This document shows positions 8,549-16,925 of a DNA stretch of 64,000 nt, piece by piece; the first letter of the stretch is position 1; each line of letters begins with the position of its first letter. The notes beneath the pieces are model-generated. The model made no database searches. It had not been told where the DNA came from and saw only the letters and a program-made list of their open reading frames with translations. A program made the position numbers and the translations under genes. The stretch is from PHAA01 sp963665865 (lineage in GTDB: Bacteria > Bacillota > Syntrophomonadia > Syntrophomonadales > Syntrophomonadaceae). The stretch spans positions 1,116,001 to 1,180,000 of the forward strand of contig CAXXWF010000001.1 of assembly GCA_963665865.2 (NCBI GenBank), in the 5' to 3' direction.

Positions 8549-9427
8549 ATGAGATATGAAGGCAGCGTATTCCGTCCCCCCAGTGAGGCGAGAAGCTATA
8601 TATTACAATGTACAGTCGGATGTACTCATAATCGCTGTACATTTTGTTCTATGTACAAAGATAAAAAATATCATGTCCGCAGTATGGAAGAAATTTTAGC
8701 GGATATAGAAATGGCTAAGCAATATTATGGCGATCTGTACAAGGTGTTTCTGGCGGACGGCGATGCTCTCGCTATGAAAACCGAAGAATTAGTACAGATT
8801 TTGTCCGCCCTCTATAAGAGTTTCCCGAGCCTTGAACACGTCGGCATATATGCCAGCCCCGACAGCATACTCGCTAAAGAAATGAGTGAATTGATTACTT
8901 TAAGAAAGGCAGGACTGACTATTGCCTACCTGGGAGTGGAAACCGGTGATGCTCAGTTATTGCTTGATATTAGAAAAGGGGTTACTTATCAGGAAATGGT
9001 TGAAGCAGGTTTGAAGATACGACAGGCGGGGATTCTATTGTCGGTTACCATTCTTCTGGGATTAGCGGGCAGGACGCCTCAGGCGGCAGAACATGCCCGT
9101 AATACCTCCAAAATTCTCAATGAAATCAACCCTGATTATATTGGTGCTCTGACCCTGATGTTGGAACCCAAAACCGAATTGTATAAACGTATGCAAAAGG
9201 GCGAATTTGAATTACCAACTCCATTCGAAATCCTGGATGAACTGCGTATAATTATTCAGGATTTGGAGGTGCAAGACACGGAATTTAGAAGTAATCATGC
9301 CTCCAATTACCTTCCTATCCGGGGAAGGCTGCCGGAAGATAAGCAGAAAATGCTGGACGTAATCAACGATATTATCAAGAAAAATGATCGCAGTTATTTG
9401 CGGCCGGATTATCTTAGAGCACTTTAA
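8549..9427 (+). CDS. Radical SAM protein
   Basis: 292 residues. The cysteine cluster CTHNRCTFC near residues 29-37, followed by SMYKDKKYH, marks a radical S-adenosylmethionine enzyme with a CX4CX2C-type spacing as seen in a group of uncharacterised Fe-S oxidoreductases. The downstream GVETGD motif near residue 132 fits the SAM-binding core. Substrate is not identifiable; no peptide or cofactor pathway gene lies next to it. The start has AGGAGG 7-8 bases upstream. It is followed 54 bases later by a DUF47 gene with its own ribosome site, possibly a separate unit. Confidence 0.88.
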   Translation: MRYEGSVFRPPSEARSYILQCTVGCTHNRCTFCSMYKDKKYHVRSMEEILADIEMAKQYYGDLYKVFLADGDALAMKTEELVQILSALYKSFPSLEHVGIYASPDSILAKEMSELITLRKAGLTIAYLGVETGDAQLLLDIRKGVTYQEMVEAGLKIRQAGILLSVTILLGLAGRTPQAAEHARNTSKILNEINPDYIGALTLMLEPKTELYKRMQKGEFELPTPFEILDELRIIIQDLEVQDTEFRSNHASNYLPIRGRLPEDKQKMLDVINDIIKKNDRSYLRPDYLRAL

Positions 9428-9481
9428 AAAGCACCAACTTGATGTATAATAGAATAATCACAATCTTAGGAGGGAAATGAT

Positions 9482-10108
9482 ATGGCTTTATTTGGCAATA
9501 AAGATGAAAATTTATTTTTCCTTTTTGCTGAAAGTGCTCGTGTCGTGGTCAAAGGAGGAGATATCCTCAATGATGTAGTTAACGATTATCATAATCTGGA
9601 TGAAAAAATGGCTCTTTTGACCGCACTAGAGAATGAAGGAGATCGTATCATAGAAACCCTGGTGCGCAAACTAAACACCAGTTTTATTCTGCCCTTCGAC
9701 CGGGAAGATGCTCTCAAATTGGTGCAGGAACTAGCTACTACGCTGGACTTTATTACCGGAATTATTGACATTATGATCCTTTATCATGCCGGAGAGCCTA
9801 ATTCTAAAACCAAAGAGATGGTAGCTGCTCTTTATGAGGCCTTGCTTTTGCAGGAGAAGGCTTTCCATTTGCTCCATAGATTAGAACAAAACAAGAAGAC
9901 TATGCTTGAGTATTGCGAGAACATTCGGCAATTGGAGCATAAACAGGATAAATATTACCGGAATGCCCTCGCGGATCTGTTTGATAATGAGAAGAATGCG
10001 GTAACCATAATTAAATGGAGAGGTGTTTATGAGCATGTAGAAATGGCCATGGATCACGTAGAAGACGTGGCCAACCTGCTCCGCAATATTTGCATTAAAT
10101 ACTCCTGA
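9482..10108 (+). CDS. DUF47 family PhoU-like protein
   Basis: 208 residues, mainly alpha-helical, with the family pattern of two E-x-x-x-D-rich bundles (ENEGDRIIETLVRKL; HVEDVANLLRNI). DUF47 proteins resemble PhoU and normally sit beside a Pit-type phosphate transporter, whose activity they are thought to modulate. No Pit gene is adjacent here: the downstream gene is an opposing methyltransferase. The protein is otherwise full length, so it may act on a transporter encoded elsewhere. Confidence 0.88.
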   Translation: MALFGNKDENLFFLFAESARVVVKGGDILNDVVNDYHNLDEKMALLTALENEGDRIIETLVRKLNTSFILPFDREDALKLVQELATTLDFITGIIDIMILYHAGEPNSKTKEMVAALYEALLLQEKAFHLLHRLEQNKKTMLEYCENIRQLEHKQDKYYRNALADLFDNEKNAVTIIKWRGVYEHVEMAMDHVEDVANLLRNICIKYS

Positions 10109-10300
10109 TGGACAACGTTTCAATTAAGTTTCTAGTCTTTTAGATACCCAGAATTTACATCTAAAGATTCACAATAAAACCAGTTTTGATACTCTCTGCA
10201 AGTCGGCTCGGTCGTAAAAGCGGAGGGTTTCTTCTTTTTGAGCTAGTTAACAGCATTACTTTGTAACAATTATTTTGTTTGGCGGTTTTAATTAAAAACC

Positions 10301-10912
10301 CTATTTCTTGCTCGGCTTGGCCCAGACCAAATAGTGGGTGCCAAAATAGGCTGACTCCATTTTTTGAACGTCTACTTCAGAAGCTTGGATCACTTCGTGG
10401 ATATCTAAATTAGTGTGACAGCCTTGGGTTCTAAGATTCCAACTGTCCAAATGGTTCAAAAGCCAGTTGATAAAACTGTGCGAACTGAGCCCGTGTTCAA
10501 AAAGCAGTATTTTTCCATCAGGTTTACACCATTCATTCATGTGTTTTAACATTGCCCCAGGATCTTGGTAAGCACATAAAGTCAATGTCGAAACAATGGT
10601 GTCGAAGCTGTTTTCGGGAAAGGAAAGTGTTTCCACGTCTGCTTGAATAAAGGTAACTGGCCGTTCGATCGCCTTTGCATAATTTTCGGCTGCTTGCAGC
10701 AGCACTGAGCTAAAATCCACAGCGGTTAGTTCAATATCAGGCGGATATAATGCTAAGTTGGCACCTGCTCCAACTCCTATTTCCAGGGTCTTGCCCTGTG
10801 CCTCTCGTAAGAGGCGGTGCCGGTGCTGGGCGGCCCAAACTATTCTGTGATTAGTTTGTAAATATTTTTGGCCTCTTTGATTGAAAACTTCCATACGCTT
10901 GTTTTTATCCAT
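10301..10912 (-). CDS. Class I SAM-dependent methyltransferase
   Basis: 203 residues from ATG 10912, preceded by GGAGGG at 9 bases; the longer reading to a TTG at 10942 has no ribosome site. Motif I is LEIGVGAGAN, the acidic residue after strand 2 lies in LTAVDFS, and DTIVSTLTLC forms motif IV. It resembles UbiE/thiol- or phospholipid-methyltransferase-like proteins (METTL7 type), but the acceptor cannot be deduced. It is transcribed alone, with about 245 bases before the AAA gene upstream; that gap shows nothing else. Confidence 0.85.
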   Translation of the reverse strand: MDKNKRMEVFNQRGQKYLQTNHRIVWAAQHRHRLLREAQGKTLEIGVGAGANLALYPPDIELTAVDFSSVLLQAAENYAKAIERPVTFIQADVETLSFPENSFDTIVSTLTLCAYQDPGAMLKHMNEWCKPDGKILLFEHGLSSHSFINWLLNHLDSWNLRTQGCHTNLDIHEVIQASEVDVQKMESAYFGTHYLVWAKPSKK

Positions 10913-11157
10913 AGACAATAACCCTCCGACCAGGTGCCCCAATTACCTTAACTGCAGTGTACAGACTGATAGCTATCCAAAGCCCTTTTCTCATACCATA
11001 TGCTCCTTATGATACCCATTTGCAGTTCCTGTTTTTCTAGATTATACCAGTTTAAATATGGCATTGCTTATCGTATTGGAGTAATTAATGCAATATCAAA
11101 TTTTAATGAGCTTAGGGCAAAAGGACAACGATAGTTTATTAGTATTTGAAAATAACC

Positions 11158-11889
11158 TTAGTTGTTATCGTCATCGAATATATCTGCCAGCATCTTTTCT
11201 CGATGCTGTAAAAAATACTTGGTGATTTGATAATGATCTGTCATTTCATAATCTACTTCCTCAATTTTACTGTCATCAAAATTCAATATAACAGAGTTAG
11301 GATACCCCATTAGTATTGGAGAATGGGTAGCAATTATAAACTGTGCATCGCCACTCCTAGTCAGGTCATGTAATATCTCTAAGAAAGCTAATTGTCTGGA
11401 CGGCGATAAAGCCGCTTCGGGTTCATCCAATAGATAAATGGCCTTACCCTTAAAGCGATTCATAAACAATGATAAGAAAGATTCGCCATGTGACTGTTTA
11501 TGAAGTGAATATCCACCATAGGCTTTATAACCTGTATGATCATCCACATCATCAATATGAGTTGCAAAATTGTAGAAAGATTCTGCCCGCAAGAAAAACC
11601 CGTTGGTTATCTTGGGCATCCAGGAAAGCCTGATATAATCTGCTAGAGCAGACTCAGACGCATGTACTTCGTAAACGTTATTTCTCCCGCCCCCAGCAGG
11701 ATTAAAATTACACTGATGGGCGATGGCTTCTAACAAGGTTGATTTTCCCGAACCGTTCTCGCCAACGAAAAAAGTTACCTTACTCTTAAATTTAATTTGA
11801 TCCATACTCTTAATGGCGGGGATTGAGAAAGGATATTCATTAAAGGATCTTATATTTTCCCTTAAAAGTGAAACCGTTTTTAAAAACAT
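11158..11889 (-). CDS. AAA/ABC-type ATPase (standalone, OLD/SbcC-like)
   Basis: 243 residues. Walker A GENGSGKST (about residues 43-51), a signature-like HGESFLSLF, Walker B YLLDEPEAAL and an H-loop ATHSPILM are all intact, the hallmarks of the small stand-alone ABC-fold ATPases. No coiled coil or TOPRIM nuclease is fused. ATG 11889 is favoured over GTG 11898 because GAGGTG sits 6 bases before it. No partner gene is adjacent, so no defence or toxin system can be claimed. Role unknown. Confidence 0.85.
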   Translation of the reverse strand: MFLKTVSLLRENIRSFNEYPFSIPAIKSMDQIKFKSKVTFFVGENGSGKSTLLEAIAHQCNFNPAGGGRNNVYEVHASESALADYIRLSWMPKITNGFFLRAESFYNFATHIDDVDDHTGYKAYGGYSLHKQSHGESFLSLFMNRFKGKAIYLLDEPEAALSPSRQLAFLEILHDLTRSGDAQFIIATHSPILMGYPNSVILNFDDSKIEEVDYEMTDHYQITKYFLQHREKMLADIFDDDNN

Positions 11890-12210
11890 ACCAATCACCT
11901 CTTAAGCTTTCTTGGAAGCCATTAAAAAAGCCCCTAAATAGCAATAATCAGTACCAATAACCCAGGCAAAAATACGGATCAATATCAAACCACAAAATAC
12001 CACCTTCTCTTGAACTACTTGTAATAGTACAAATATAGTGAAATTCTTTCTAATTATCAAATTATTGTTTGCTGTAGAATATTTAGGAGGTGATAAACGA
12101 GCAAATTCTTATCGAAGTATAAACAACAATCTACCTTTATTTATACGCACTTTGGAAAATCCTCAAAGTTAGATGGTGCTGCTTACTATGTGAAAAAATT
12201 GATGGCAGGG
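11890..12210. other. Divergent intergenic region, mostly featureless
   Basis: Holds the upstream region of the leftward ATPase gene and an AT-rich stretch. An AGGAGGTGA at 12086-12094 is not followed by a usable start codon. I see no RNA gene. Confidence 0.4.
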
Positions 12211-12239
12211 TTGACAAGTGGATTGTATTTGCATAAACT
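12211..12239 (+). promoter_or_regulatory. Sigma-A type promoter of the Rrf2 regulator gene
   Basis: TTGACA at 12211-12216, a 17-base spacer and TAAACT at 12234-12239. The consensus -35 and ideal spacing make this a convincing promoter. Confidence 0.7.
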
Positions 12240-12256
12240 ATACCAAAATGGTGAAC
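12239..12256. promoter_or_regulatory. Candidate Rrf2 operator, autoregulatory copy
   Basis: Contains ACCA-AAA-TGGT dyad symmetry. Its reverse complement matches an 18-base sequence before cydA (12697-12714) at 13 of 18 positions, including GTTCACCA and GTATA. It lies just downstream of the -10, where a repressor would block initiation. Confidence 0.5.
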
Positions 12257-12272
12257 AAACAAGGAGCAAGTT

Positions 12273-12677
12273 ATGAACATTAATCAAGCCACTGATTATA
12301 GCTTTCGGGCTGTTCTGTTTTTGGCTCAGCAACCGACGGGGCAGGTTGTGGAAGCCCAGACCATCGCATACAGTCAGGTAGTGCCAATGCGTTTCCTGTT
12401 GAAGATTATGCCTTCCTTGATTAAGGCTGGTATTGTCCGATCACAGCGCGGCGTGGGCGGGGGCTATGCATTAGCCCGGAAGCCTAAAGATATCACGCTG
12501 TTAGACGTGGTGGAAGCAATCGAGGGTCCAATATATTTGAACCGATGCCTGCTGGACCAAGCACTTTGCAGCAAACAAGGTCCACCCTCGTGTAAGGTTC
12601 ATCAGGCCCTGTCTGAGATACAGCAGAGGTTAATTAATGATTTTGCCAGCTATAGTGTTGCGGATTTAATGGACTGA
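12273..12677 (+). CDS. Rrf2-family transcriptional regulator, probable Fe-S sensor
   Basis: 134 residues. The N-terminal winged helix has the Rrf2 signature (DYSFRAVLFLA; SQRGVGGGYALAR). Three cysteines, Cys92-x6-Cys99-x7-Cys107, occupy the cluster-binding loop used by IscR/NsrR-type sensors of Fe-S status, NO or redox; the spacing differs slightly from IscR. AAGGAG precedes the ATG. It lies 61 bases before cydA, and two related operator-like sequences suggest it represses itself and cydAB until its cluster is damaged. The sensed signal is inferred only. Confidence 0.9.
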   Translation: MNINQATDYSFRAVLFLAQQPTGQVVEAQTIAYSQVVPMRFLLKIMPSLIKAGIVRSQRGVGGGYALARKPKDITLLDVVEAIEGPIYLNRCLLDQALCSKQGPPSCKVHQALSEIQQRLINDFASYSVADLMD

Positions 12678-12696
12678 TATATTTTTTGCCCTTAAA

Positions 12697-12714
12697 GTTC
12701 ACCAAAACAGTATA
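12697..12714 (+). promoter_or_regulatory. Candidate Rrf2 operator over the cydAB promoter
   Basis: GTTCACCAAAACAGTATA, sharing 13 of 18 bases with the site before the regulator gene. It ends in the likely -10 (TATACAAT, 12711-12718), so binding would obstruct RNA polymerase. Confidence 0.5.
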
Positions 12715-12738
12715 CAATTAAAAAGGAGGAAAAAGAAG

Positions 12739-14100
12739 ATGGATGTTGTTTTTCTATCCCGGTTACAATTTGGTCTAACCGCTTTTTTTCACTTCATATT
12801 TCCGCCGTTGACAATCGGCCTGGCGACCATTATTGCAATCATCGAGTACTTATATTGGCGACGACATGAGGATATTTATGATCAAATGGCACGCTTCTGG
12901 TTTAAAATTTTCACTATTTTATTTGCCGTCGGTGTTGCTAGTGGCATCACCATGGAATTCCAGTTTGGAACCAACTGGTCGGAATATTCTAAGTTTGTTG
13001 GTGACATTTTCGGTGCTCCTCTGGCGGCCGAAGGCGTATTCGCTTTTTTCCTGGAGTCCACATTTGTAGGTCTGCTCATATTTGGACGGGATAAAATATC
13101 TCCCACCATGCGTTTTGTTTCCTCATTTCTGGTGGCATTGGGCAGCACACTCTCAGCCTTTTGGATCATTGCCGCCAACTCTTGGCAGCAAACTCCGGCA
13201 GGTTTTAAAATTGAGGGTGGGCGAGCTATTTTGACCGACTTTTTCGCAGCCGTGTTTAATCCCTCTACCTTGTCTCGTTTTCTTCATACCGTTGATGGGG
13301 CCTATATCACCGGAGCCTTTTTTGTGATGGGAATCAGCGCCTATTTTCTTCTGCGGAAAAAGAACATCGAAATCGGCAGCAGATCTCTTCGTATTGCGCT
13401 TGTCTTTGCCGTTATTGCGGTATTAGGTCAGTTTCTGCTGGGTCATACTCATTCTGTCCAGGTGGCTAATACTCAACCGGCTAAATTGGCAGCTTTTGAA
13501 GGACTCTGGGAATCTCAGCCCCAGGCTGCTCTTAACATTATCGGATTTCCAGATCAAGATAAAGAGGTTATGCATCTTGCAGTCGGTATTCCAGGGCTTT
13601 TAAGTCTGCTAGTGCATAATGATTCCAATGCTGTCATTACCGGTCTCAAAGCCTTTACGCCGAGTGAGCGGCCACCAATTCAGGCTACTTATTGGTCCTA
13701 CCGGTTTATGATATTGGCGGCAGGTTGGTTTGCATTGCTGGTTTTGTGGGGAGCTTACCTGCTGGCCAGAGGTAAACTATATAACAACCGGTTATTTCTG
13801 AAAGCAGCTGTATATTCGGCCCTGCTGCCCATTTTAGTCAATGAGACGGGCTGGATGGCAGCAGAGTTCGGGAGACAACCCTGGATCGTATACGGTCTTT
13901 TGAAAACCAATCAGGCTGCTTCGCCCTTGGCTGCCTACCAGATAATCATGACCATAGTATTGTTTGTCCTGGTCTATAGTGGTTTGCTGACGGGAGTATG
14001 CTATTTAGTTATAAGGAAATTGAAAGAAGCCATGGGTGAACCAATAGGGCAAGTTGAACCACTTCCATATTCATTGAGTCCGCATTCCATAGAAAAATAA
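12739..14100 (+). CDS. cydA: Cytochrome bd ubiquinol/menaquinol oxidase subunit I
   Basis: Membrane subunit carrying the three haems of bd oxidase, which reduces O2 to water with quinol. 453 residues. Haem ligand His18 (FFHFIF), His183 (LHTVDGAY) and the paired glutamates of AAEGVFAFFLEST (98, 106) match the E. coli positions; GRQPW after the Q-loop is present. The Q-loop is short, as is usual in Firmicutes. AAGGAGG lies upstream of the ATG. It is followed 15 bases later by cydB. No cydDC assembly genes are present in the window. Its high oxygen affinity suits O2 scavenging in an anaerobe. Confidence 0.97.
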   Translation: MDVVFLSRLQFGLTAFFHFIFPPLTIGLATIIAIIEYLYWRRHEDIYDQMARFWFKIFTILFAVGVASGITMEFQFGTNWSEYSKFVGDIFGAPLAAEGVFAFFLESTFVGLLIFGRDKISPTMRFVSSFLVALGSTLSAFWIIAANSWQQTPAGFKIEGGRAILTDFFAAVFNPSTLSRFLHTVDGAYITGAFFVMGISAYFLLRKKNIEIGSRSLRIALVFAVIAVLGQFLLGHTHSVQVANTQPAKLAAFEGLWESQPQAALNIIGFPDQDKEVMHLAVGIPGLLSLLVHNDSNAVITGLKAFTPSERPPIQATYWSYRFMILAAGWFALLVLWGAYLLARGKLYNNRLFLKAAVYSALLPILVNETGWMAAEFGRQPWIVYGLLKTNQAASPLAAYQIIMTIVLFVLVYSGLLTGVCYLVIRKLKEAMGEPIGQVEPLPYSLSPHSIEK

Positions 14101-14115
14101 CAGGAGGTGACAAAC

Positions 14116-15132
14116 ATGGATCTGAATATCATATGGTTTTTGTTAGTGGGAGTATTAATTGGCGGGTACGCGGTTCTGGACGGCTTTGATCTAGGCGTGG
14201 GAAGTCTGTACCCATTCCTGGGCAAGACCGAGGAGGAGAAACTTACCCTGCTTCGATCTATCGGCCCTTTTTGGGATGGGAATGAGGTATGGCTGTTAAC
14301 TGGTGCCGGGGCAATCTTTGCCGCCTTCCCGTTGGTTTATGCCTCGGTGTTTAGCGGCTTTTACCTGGCTTTGATGCTGGTGCTATTTGCCTTAATTCTT
14401 CGGGCAGTGGCGGTGGAATTTAGAAATCAAGTCCAGACATCCAAGTGGCGCCAGCGAATGGACATTCTCTTCTTCATAGGGAGTTTTCTGCCGGCGTTGC
14501 TCTTCGGGGTAGCCATGGGAAATATTGCTCAGGGTCTGCCTTTAAACGATGCCCATTATTACACGGGGGGCTTTTTTGCACTGTTAAATGTTTATGCACT
14601 GCTTATGGGGATCCTGGGTCTGTTGGCCTTTCTGTTGCAGGGGAGCAGCTATATTATCCTAAAGACGGAAGGGGAGTTACAGGAAAAAGCCCGAAAAATA
14701 TTTCCGCGTATTTGGGCTGCCAGTCTGATTGTGTATGTTCTGGCTTCCCTATACACTTTTGTCGCCGTGCCATCATTATATAGCAACTACCTTAAGAACC
14801 CATGGTTGTTGGCAGCACCTCTGTTGAGTGTAATAGGTCTAATTGCGTTACCCTTACTGCAAAAAACAGCTCGTTATGGTATGACCTTTATTGCATCATC
14901 AGTATACATGACAGGCTTAATTGCTACTCTGGGCTTGGGTATGTTTCCTAACCTGGTTCCAGCTCTCGACCCCAAGCTAAGCCTAACTATATATAATGCT
15001 GCTTCCTCCAACTTAACATTAAAGGCTATGCTGATCATTGCCCTGATCGGGGTGCCTATCGTTATTTTCTATACTATTTATGTCTACCGCGTGTTCAGAG
15101 GTAAGGTTGATATTAATGTGGATGGTTATTAA
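14116..15132 (+). CDS. cydB: Cytochrome bd oxidase subunit II
   Basis: 338 residues, about nine membrane segments, partner of CydA in the inner membrane. The N-terminus YAVLDGFDLGVGSLYPF and GPFWDGNEVWLL are family hallmarks. AGGAGG at 14102-14107 sits 8 bases before ATG 14116; the GTG at 14107 overlaps this site and is rejected. It ends the cyd operon; about 90 bases later a truncated rubrerythrin has its own ribosome site. Confidence 0.97.
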   Translation: MDLNIIWFLLVGVLIGGYAVLDGFDLGVGSLYPFLGKTEEEKLTLLRSIGPFWDGNEVWLLTGAGAIFAAFPLVYASVFSGFYLALMLVLFALILRAVAVEFRNQVQTSKWRQRMDILFFIGSFLPALLFGVAMGNIAQGLPLNDAHYYTGGFFALLNVYALLMGILGLLAFLLQGSSYIILKTEGELQEKARKIFPRIWAASLIVYVLASLYTFVAVPSLYSNYLKNPWLLAAPLLSVIGLIALPLLQKTARYGMTFIASSVYMTGLIATLGLGMFPNLVPALDPKLSLTIYNAASSNLTLKAMLIIALIGVPIVIFYTIYVYRVFRGKVDINVDGY

Positions 15133-15222
15133 TAAATGTTAACTTGGTGAATGGTCTGAGAACGCCAATCTTGCCAATAAATATATATTAGATAATTTAG
15201 TAAAAATTTAGGAGGTTATAAT

Positions 15223-15486
15223 ATGTTAATCCAGGACAATTTAAAGGTGGCATACGCCTATGAATCCCACGTTAATCAGATGTTTGCAGCTTTCTCAGAA
15301 AGGGACCGCAAAAGATGGGGCGGAAAATTAGGGCGCTTGTTCCAAGCGGTTGTAAAGGCTGAAATCATTTATGCCCAAAAACACTTGCAGGGTTTGCCAG
15401 CGGTCGGCAGTACTCTGGAAAATACGAAGGAAGCCACCCCGGGGGAATATGGGATGGAAGGATTGTACCTTGAGTATACTGCGTAG
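15223..15486 (+). pseudogene. Truncated rubrerythrin-like gene
   Basis: 87 codons matching only the first half of a rubrerythrin: YAYESHVNQMF, LFQAVVKAEIIYAQKHL and AVGSTLEN. The diiron E-x-x-H motif reads EIIY, so a metal ligand is lost, and the second half of the four-helix bundle is missing. After the TAG, the same frame runs EYCLIWGTKSSS, which may be an altered relic of the rubredoxin-like C-terminal tail, suggesting an internal deletion. AGGAGG precedes the ATG. Intact homologues reduce peroxide in anaerobes, which fits the cyd context. A tiny functional protein is not excluded. Confidence 0.6.
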
Positions 15487-15554
15487 GCACAGGAAGACAA
15501 CGAATACTGCTTGATTTGGGGAACAAAGAGTTCCAGCTCCTCTATGGACGAAGA

Positions 15555-15590
15555 AAACCCCGTTCAAATCTTGAACGGGGTTTAATATTT
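15555..15590. terminator. Bidirectional rho-independent terminator
   Basis: Perfect 13-bp stem AAACCCCGTTCAA / TTGAACGGGGTTT with a 3-base loop, followed by AATATTTTT. It ends the rubrerythrin remnant transcript and lies just beyond the corA stop on the other strand. Confidence 0.85.
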
Positions 15591-16568
15591 TTAAACCCAC
15601 TTTCGGGATCGGAAAAAGCCCAGCATGCTTAGTGATAGTACTATCATACCCAATAGAATATACCATACCGCGTTTGGATGGTCGCGGCCCGGAAAATCCA
15701 CATTCATACCAAAGAAACCGGTGATAACGGTAAGGGGCATCATGATTATACTGATAATCGTTAGTATAGTAATAATTTCACTGGTACGGCCGGTAAGAAC
15801 CGAATAATAGGTTTCCATCGAACTGTTAACCAGATCTCGGTAGGTATTCACGGTATCCAGAATGCTGTTCAGGTTGTCAGCTAAGTCCAGATAATAAGGG
15901 ACATTATCATCTTTTACAAAAAATGCGTAACGACCTCTTATATTGGTGAAAATCTGTCTTTGAGGAATCAGAACCTTTCTTAAAAGGATTATGGTTCTTC
16001 GCAAAGTGGAAATCTCTTCAGTAACGTGCTGTCCCTTGCTCACAAATATATTGTCTTCCAGATCATCAATTCTTTCCCCCAGTCTCTCAATAATAGGGAA
16101 AGAATCGTCGACGATGTTATCGACAATTTTATATAACAAATAGTCAGGTCCGCGATTCATAAACTGGCAATCCTTTAAACTGATGCGGGCCACTTTGCCA
16201 ACCGCCAGAAGGGCGATCGGGTGTATGGTTACAATATAATTAGGGCCCAGAAAGACGTCCAGTTCAATGCTGGATATCTCATCTTCTTCCTCCGCTTCCT
16301 CAAAATAGCGCAGAGCATGAAAGACGAAAAAATAATAGTCATCATAATTATCTATCTTGGCGCGGGGGCTTTCCTGTAAACAATCTTCCAGAGCTAATGG
16401 ATGAAAATCGAATATTTTGCCTATATAGGCCAGTTCTTGTTCTGAACAGTCATACGAATCAATCCACAACAGATTGTCGGGTGATGCCAACAACTCGCTG
16501 GTTGTGGCTAGATCTATATCGTGATACATTTGATTATCGGCATGGTTGTAGAAATAAGTCTTGATCAA
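15591..16568 (-). CDS. corA: CorA-family magnesium/cobalt transporter
   Basis: 325 residues: a large acidic cytoplasmic N-terminal domain and two C-terminal membrane helices with the pore signature GMN in TGFFGMNVDF. The PNAVW loop after it is the usual periplasmic loop. It forms a pentameric Mg2+ (also Co2+/Ni2+) channel; a ZntB-like zinc role is less likely but open. The start is TTG 16568, 9 bases after AAGGAGG. No M-box riboswitch could be recognised upstream. Confidence 0.92.
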   Translation of the reverse strand: MIKTYFYNHADNQMYHDIDLATTSELLASPDNLLWIDSYDCSEQELAYIGKIFDFHPLALEDCLQESPRAKIDNYDDYYFFVFHALRYFEEAEEEDEISSIELDVFLGPNYIVTIHPIALLAVGKVARISLKDCQFMNRGPDYLLYKIVDNIVDDSFPIIERLGERIDDLEDNIFVSKGQHVTEEISTLRRTIILLRKVLIPQRQIFTNIRGRYAFFVKDDNVPYYLDLADNLNSILDTVNTYRDLVNSSMETYYSVLTGRTSEIITILTIISIIMMPLTVITGFFGMNVDFPGRDHPNAVWYILLGMIVLSLSMLGFFRSRKWV

Positions 16569-16910
16569 CTCACAATCCCTCCTTGTCTACAGAAGGGCTA
16601 CACATCGAATCGGTGCTGAAATATAACCCTGCTATTCATAAGGTAAATATTAAGATAAGGTATATACGATGATCGATAAGGTATAGGTTCCATTTCACCA
16701 CCGCCTTTCTTGCTTATGACTGATCCCAAAATAGACTTTAATGTAGCTGGCCAACCAGTCTCCTAGACTAATAATATACATTTTAAACCCGGAAATTGTC
16801 AATCATAGTACAATATCCTCTTTGATTATGATAGTTATTATCGACTGAGAGTGTACAAATAATCAAGATCGCGGATAATGTGACTGATAAATGGAAAAAA
16901 TACCAAGTAG
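16569..16910. other. Divergent intergenic region
   Basis: About 340 AT-rich bases between the divergent corA and penicillin-binding protein genes. It must hold both promoters, but I cannot assign them. No riboswitch or RNA gene recognised. Confidence 0.4.
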
Positions 16911-16925
16911 ATGGGAGGAATTTAC

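Noticed and set aside
10260..10300. GGTTTT-AATTA-AAAACC hairpin at the end of the methyltransferase gene
   Set aside because: The stem is made mostly of A-T pairs and lacks a proper T-run, so it is not listed as a terminator.
11158..11889. AAA ATPase as part of a defence system
   Set aside because: No TOPRIM, nuclease, toxin or reverse transcriptase partner lies beside it; the neighbours are a lone methyltransferase and a cyd regulator.
12097..12276. Open frame of 59 codons overlapping the Rrf2 gene start, with AGGAGGTGA a few bases upstream
   Set aside because: No ATG, GTG or TTG lies near the ribosome-like site, and the frame runs through a consensus promoter and operator. Possibly an old gene relic, but not supportable as a gene.
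16569..16925. Possible M-box Mg2+ riboswitch before corA
   Set aside because: The minus-strand leader has a faint CCTATA-like phrase, but the conserved M-box core and a downstream terminator could not be found.
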